64,000 nucleotides of DNA from an uncultured candidate division WPS-2 bacterium (GTDB taxonomy: Bacteria; Vulcanimicrobiota; Vulcanimicrobiia; Vulcanimicrobiales; Vulcanimicrobiaceae): NCBI GenBank assembly GCA_937927945.1, contig CALEYW010000046.1, positions 148,962 to 212,961 on the forward strand, read 5' to 3'. This document shows, in pieces, positions 60,628 to 64,000 of the stretch. The notes under the pieces were generated by a model, which had not been told where the DNA came from, ran no database searches, and saw nothing but the letters and a program-made list of their open reading frames with translations. A program made the position numbers and the translations under genes. Positions within the stretch are counted from its first letter, which is position 1, and each line of letters opens with the position of its first letter.

Positions 60628-61371
60628 TCACGCGCTCGGCGACGTCGCAGACCACGACGCGATCAGCACGGCGAAGGCGTAGGCTGCCGCGCCGGCATCC
60701 AGCGGCATCCAGTGCGCGCGGAACGCGAAGAACACGAACACCGGCGCCGTCGACGTGCCGAGCAGGTTCACGACGCGGACTTTCCGGATGCGCTCGTCGA
60801 CGAACAGCTCGACCGGAACGTCGTCGCCGCCGAGCAGCGCCGGGAGCGACGCGACGTTCCAACCGGTGGCGACGATCAGGAGCGCAGCCGCACTGACGAG
60901 CGCCGCCGCGAGCGGTGTCCGATCGACCGCGAGCAGCGGCAGGAGCGCCGCGGCAGTCACTGCCGCGTAGGCGTACCACGGCAGCACGTTCCACGGATGA
61001 CGGATGCGCAATGATGCGGCACGCGGACCGCCGACGCGCCGCAATCGCACATACCCCGCGAATAAACCGAGGGCAAGCGCGGTCGCGAGCGCCGCGTACA
61101 AGAGCGTGAGCGGTGCCGCGGTCATCGCCGTCAGGGCAGCGAGCACGAACCCGCACGCGCCGATCGCGATGCCCAGCATGGTAGAAAACCCCTCGCGTTC
61201 GGCGCGCTGGAGCAGTGCGCGGTGCAGCCGGCCCTGCGCGGCCTCATCTCCGCGAATGACGGGAACCATCGAACACACGCCTCCGAAACACCCGCGCGCA
61301 CCAACGATCCCCGCGCCGAAAAGCGCGAAGAATCCCGCCATGAACCAGCGCAGCCACACGTCCTCGTGCAT
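60628..61371 (-). CDS. Multi-pass membrane protein in GntR operon
   Basis: 247 aa from ATG 61371. About seven predicted helices; begins HEDVWLRWFMAGFFALFGAG. A cysteine pair in GARGCFGGVCSMV lies after the first helix. DUF1648/SdpI-like arrangement is possible but not certain. Paired with the YtrA-type regulator as first gene of the operon. Confidence 0.75.
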   Translation of the reverse strand: MHEDVWLRWFMAGFFALFGAGIVGARGCFGGVCSMVPVIRGDEAAQGRLHRALLQRAEREGFSTMLGIAIGACGFVLAALTAMTAAPLTLLYAALATALALGLFAGYVRLRRVGGPRAASLRIRHPWNVLPWYAYAAVTAAALLPLLAVDRTPLAAALVSAAALLIVATGWNVASLPALLGGDDVPVELFVDERIRKVRVVNLLGTSTAPVFVFFAFRAHWMPLDAGAAAYAFAVLIASWSATSPSA

Positions 61372-61398
61372 GAGCCTCGATCCCCTTTTGTACCAAAC

Positions 61399-61427
61399 AC
61401 CTAACACAAAGCGAATCTTTGTGTCAA
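61399..61427 (-). promoter_or_regulatory. Sigma-70 promoter with internal operator
   Basis: On the minus strand: -35 TTGACA (61427-61422), 17-base spacer, -10 TTAGGT (61404-61399). The spacer is almost filled by the inverted repeat ACACAAAG-ATTCG-CTTTGTGT (61424-61404), so a bound dimer would block RNA polymerase. It lies 28 bases before the membrane-protein start codon. Confidence 0.75.
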
Positions 61428-61454
61428 CATAATGCTACAAAGTCGAGATTCGGC

Positions 61455-62258
61455 TTACGCGGCGACCCGGTCGAGGAACGGCTGGATGTCGACGGGGTCG
61501 ACGTCGACGCCGACGCCGCGCGTATTGCGCTCGGGGTCGTGGAAGTCGGAGCCGGCGCTCATCACCAGGCCGTAGTGGGCGGCTTTGGCGCGGTAGTGCG
61601 CCGTCTGCTGCGTGCTGTGGGTCGGGTAGAAGACTTCGATCCCGTCCAGACCGTGCTCGGCGAGCGCGTCGAGAATCGCGTCGTCGCTGAGTCGGCCGGG
61701 GTGGGCGAGGACGGCGATACCACCGCTCCCGCGGATGACGTCGATCGCCTCGAGCGGCGTGATGTGGTGCGAGGGCGTGTAGGCGGCCTTGCCCCACGAA
61801 AGCAGGTCGCGGAAGGCGGCGTTCACGTCGCGCACCATCCCGTAGCGCACGAGGGCCTTCGCAACGTGCGGGCGACCGAGGGCGTGGCCGCCGCCCGACT
61901 CCGTGAGCACCTGGTCGAGCGTCACCGGATACCCCGCGGCGTTGAGCGCGCCGATCATCCGGCCGATGCGCGCGCGGCGGTGCTCGCGGTTCGCGGCGAG
62001 CGCGTCCGCCAGCGGCGACGGTCCGGTCGGGATACCGTAGCCCAGGATGTGCACGTCGCTGCCGTCCCAGGTCGTGTTGATCTCGATCCCCGGGATCACC
62101 CGCTGACCCGGCGCGTCGACCGCATCGTACGCCCGCGTCGTGTCGTGGTCGGTGATCGAGAACCAGGAGACGCCGCGCGCGCGCATCCGCGCGACCAGAT
62201 CGGCCGGCGGAAGCGATCCGTCGCTTTCGGTCGTGTGGGAGTGGAAGTCGACGGTCAA
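61455..62258 (-). CDS. PHP-domain phosphoesterase
   Basis: 267 aa. Polymerase-and-histidinol-phosphatase fold with metal motifs VDFHSHTTESDGSL, ITDHDT, IEINTTW, LAHPGRL and SAGSDFH. It resembles 3',5'-nucleoside bisphosphate phosphatases (YciV/RnmD type) acting on pAp or short RNAs. Directly downstream of spoVS. Confidence 0.9.
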   Translation of the reverse strand: MTVDFHSHTTESDGSLPPADLVARMRARGVSWFSITDHDTTRAYDAVDAPGQRVIPGIEINTTWDGSDVHILGYGIPTGPSPLADALAANREHRRARIGRMIGALNAAGYPVTLDQVLTESGGGHALGRPHVAKALVRYGMVRDVNAAFRDLLSWGKAAYTPSHHITPLEAIDVIRGSGGIAVLAHPGRLSDDAILDALAEHGLDGIEVFYPTHSTQQTAHYRAKAAHYGLVMSAGSDFHDPERNTRGVGVDVDPVDIQPFLDRVAA

Positions 62259-62262
62259 CGGG

Positions 62263-62592
62263 TCAGGGCGTCGGCGCGGTGGGCGGCGCGACCGGCGCCG
62301 GCAGCATGCGGCGTTCCACCAGCAGGCGTATCGCGGTGCGAACGTTGCCGTCGATCTCGACGTCGGTGAATTCCGGGACGCAGCTCAGGTCGATCCCGTT
62401 CGCCTTCAGATATGCGCGCGCGATGGCGATCGCTTTGATCGCTTGGTTGGTCGCACCGGCGCCGATCGCTTGCAACTCGGCGGTCGGCTTCTCGCGCAAG
62501 ACGCCCGCCAGCGCCCCGGCGACGGAATTCGGGTTGGACTGAGCGGAGACTTTGAGAACACCGGTGGAGGGCGCCCTCGGGTGCTCGATCAT
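62263..62592 (-). CDS. spoVS: Stage V sporulation protein S homologue
   Basis: 109 aa. The 86-residue SpoVS core is intact: VLKVSAQSNPNSVAGALAGV, ELQAIGAGATNQAIKAIAIA and FTDVEIDGNVRTAIRLLVE. An Alba-like fold with possible nucleic-acid binding; also common in non-spore-formers. GTG/ATG overlap with ymdB upstream. No other sporulation gene is in the window. Confidence 0.94.
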   Translation of the reverse strand: MIEHPRAPSTGVLKVSAQSNPNSVAGALAGVLREKPTAELQAIGAGATNQAIKAIAIARAYLKANGIDLSCVPEFTDVEIDGNVRTAIRLLVERRMLPAPVAPPTAPTP

Positions 62593-63368
62593 GCCAGGCC
62601 TCGAAGATTGATGCGTTTGATGTCGAGCGCGCGCCCTGTTGCGACGTCAATCGTCGCGACAGCCGCGCAAAATTGACGTGTACCCGTTTTCTGCACGGCG
62701 AAGCGCTCGGAGACGGCATTCGTAAAACGCTCCAGGACTGCGGCGGATTCCATGCCGATCACGCCGTCCGACGGTCCGGTCATCCCGACGTCGGTGAGGT
62801 AGGCCGTCCCGCCCGCGAAGATCTGCTCGTCGGAAGTCTGGACGTGGGTGTGCGTTCCGTAGACGAGCGACACCGAGCCGTCGAAGTAGCGCCCCAGCGC
62901 CATCTTTTCCGACGTGGCCTCGGCGTGGACGTCGACCACGATGATCTTGGTGCGCTCGCGAAGTTCGTCGACCAGATCGCGTCCGACACGGAACGGGTCG
63001 TCGACCGGGGGCATGAACACGCGCCCCATGAGGTTGAGGACGCCGACCGTAACGCCCTTGACGGTGAACGTGCCGGCGCCGCGGCCGGGGAGGTTCGGCG
63101 GATAGTTCGCCGGCCGCAGAATCCGGTCGGTCTCGTCGAGCGCGCTGCGAAACTCGCGCTTGTCCCAGATGTGGTTGCCGGACGTGATGAAGTCGACGCC
63201 CGCGGCGAACATCTCCTCGGACGTCTGGGTCGTGAGACCGAACCCGCCGGCCGCGTTCTCGCCGTTGGCGATCACCGCGTCGACATGGTGCTGCTCGCGG
63301 GCGAATTCGAGATGCTTCTTGAGGACGTCACGCCCCGGCGACCCCATGACGTCGCCGACGGCAAGAAT
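62589..63368 (-). CDS. ymdB: YmdB-family metallophosphoesterase; no standard start codon
   Basis: About 259 aa; TIGR00282-type cyclic-nucleotide phosphodiesterase. Metal motifs: ILAVGDVMGSPGRD, IANGENAAGG, TSGNHIWDKRE, VDVHAEATSEK and YGTHTHVQT. The first ATG (63347) lies after the metal Asp of GDVMG and would remove it, so translation must begin upstream. The in-frame candidates are ATT 63368 (giving ILAVGD, as in MRILFIGD of homologues) and ATC 63392; no ATG, GTG or TTG exists before the preceding stop. Either a rare start or an upstream sequence error. Confidence 0.88.
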   Translation of the reverse strand: MLAVGDVMGSPGRDVLKKHLEFAREQHHVDAVIANGENAAGGFGLTTQTSEEMFAAGVDFITSGNHIWDKREFRSALDETDRILRPANYPPNLPGRGAGTFTVKGVTVGVLNLMGRVFMPPVDDPFRVGRDLVDELRERTKIIVVDVHAEATSEKMALGRYFDGSVSLVYGTHTHVQTSDEQIFAGGTAYLTDVGMTGPSDGVIGMESAAVLERFTNAVSERFAVQKTGTRQFCAAVATIDVATGRALDIKRINLRGLA

Positions 63369-63385
63369 GGTGACGGTGGTCGGTG

Positions 63386-63937
63386 TTAGGATCTGGCCCT
63401 GGCTTTCGCGCGTTTGCGGGCATGCACGAAGTAGACGAGCACGCGCTGCTCTTCTCGAAACCCAACCAGTCGCTGGCGTTGCGCCGGATCCCGTAGAGCG
63501 TCGAGGGCGACCTCGACCAGTTCGTCGCGCGCGCCGGGGTCGTCGTCGACGGGAGCCGGTTCGTCCCGCACCAGCGCGTCACGGAACGTGTCGACGAACA
63601 GCGCGACGAGCAGGTCGAGTTCCTCGCGCGCGAACGAACCGGCGTCGCGCGTCACGTGGACGAACGTCACCGCGGCGTCGCGATCGCAGGTCACGGCTAC
63701 CCGCTCGGGCTCCTCGCCGCGCAGGTCCAGCAGAGCCCGCACGTGTTCGGAGACCCGTTCCCCGAAGGCGCGCGTCTGCGTGCGGTCGAGTTTGCGCCGC
63801 ACGGCGAACGAGAGCGTCAGCGTCGCGTCCGCCGGATTCGAGCGAACGCTGTGGAGCTCCGGGAAACGGACCAGCAGCGCGACGACCCGGTTGACGGTGT
63901 CGGCGGACTCGAAGGCAAGGCTACGCGGGGTCGTCAT
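63386..63937 (-). CDS. Unknown 183-aa protein
   Basis: Cytoplasmic alpha/beta sequence (NRVVALLVRFPELHSVRSNP; VTCDRDAAVTFVHVTRDAG) with an Arg/Ala-rich tail KRAKARARS. No family is recognised. It precedes ymdB, where many genomes have rny; rny may lie beyond the artificial contig end. Confidence 0.7.
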   Translation of the reverse strand: MTTPRSLAFESADTVNRVVALLVRFPELHSVRSNPADATLTLSFAVRRKLDRTQTRAFGERVSEHVRALLDLRGEEPERVAVTCDRDAAVTFVHVTRDAGSFAREELDLLVALFVDTFRDALVRDEPAPVDDDPGARDELVEVALDALRDPAQRQRLVGFREEQRVLVYFVHARKRAKARARS

Positions 63938-63951
63938 GGCTCTCTCTGCGG

Positions 63952-64000
63952 CTGTCTCTTATACACATCTGACGCTGCCGACGATCTTACGCGTTTAGAT
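63952..64000. other. Illumina Nextera adapter and index (artefact)
   Basis: From 63952 the text CTGTCTCTTATACACATCT continues with GACGCTGCCGACGA, the reverse complement of the Nextera read-1 transposase adapter. Then comes TCTTACGC, the reverse complement of i5 index S517, and GTTTAGAT, close to the P5 GTGTAGAT. Not genomic. Confidence 0.97.

Noticed and set aside
62263..62592. spoVS as evidence of sporulation
   Set aside because: SpoVS is widespread in non-spore-formers and no other sporulation gene is present.

Overview
The window is a high-GC, gene-dense piece of a bacterial chromosome. It has no phage, no intact IS element and no CRISPR array. The gene content fits Candidatus Eremiobacterota (WPS-2) or a close relative: a group 1h-type uptake [NiFe]-hydrogenase cluster with DUF5947 and DUF6084 accessory proteins, SpoVS next to YmdB, complete MurNAc recycling, and many GTG starts with 4-bp ATGA/GTGA overlaps. 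This taxonomic call is inference. The contig end is artificial: bases from about 63952 onward are Illumina Nextera adapter plus index, so genomic sequence stops near 63951.

Layout. 1-1457 (minus): ABC-transporter ATPase, cut by the window edge, and secreted MsrB. 1537-4271 (plus): methylmalonyl-CoA mutase catalytic subunit and epimerase, separated by a lower-GC HEPN gene and a small BolA-like gene. 4312-8707: secreted unknowns, dienelactone hydrolase, DUF4127 protein, GNAT. 8688-14598 (minus): overlapping nagZ, amiE-like, anmK, BadF-type kinase and murQ genes for cell-wall amino-sugar recycling. 14627-18483: unknown, secreted two-motif aspartic protease, amine oxidase, OsmC. 18540-24110 (plus): two-domain GT-C/PMT mannosyltransferase, MoxR-type AAA ATPase, CoxE-like VWA protein. 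24081-27363: GNATs, acyl-CoA ligase, DUF2283, and a structured terminated RNA just ahead of one GNAT. 27559-29249 (plus): a two-gene unit whose second gene is a UGSC-family selenoprotein read through an in-frame TGA. 29251-30220: decayed glycosyltransferase and oxygenase-like fragments.

30270-46064 is the centrepiece. hypA-hypB, followed by an Asp-box propeller gene and a ThiS/MoaD-like gene, run leftwards. The divergent rightward operon carries hydrogenase small and large subunits, NifU-like, DUF5947, DUF6084, a 454-aa unknown, the maturation protease, a one-TM protein, hypC, hypD, hypE, a double-SIS protein, a glutaredoxin and hypF. A 14-bp perfect palindrome lies in the divergent promoter region. 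The set is sufficient on paper to build an H2-oxidising enzyme.

46214-54809: a TP-repeat lipoprotein, gene remnants, tRNA-Asn with its terminator, an MFS exporter, methionine salvage (mtnB-mtnD-mtnC), SUI1, a frameshifted HicA, a cyclopropane synthase and a YcaQ-type DNA glycosylase. 54810-59194: two copies of a structured repeat, a Gly-zipper secreted protein, metK-ahcY with a heavily folded leader, and a cyclodeaminase. With mtnBDC these genes cover several steps of the SAM/methionine cycle. 59241-63937 (minus): DoxX, a small unknown, a YtrA-type GntR regulator with its membrane partner and a clear promoter/operator, then a conserved unknown, YmdB, SpoVS and a PHP phosphatase.
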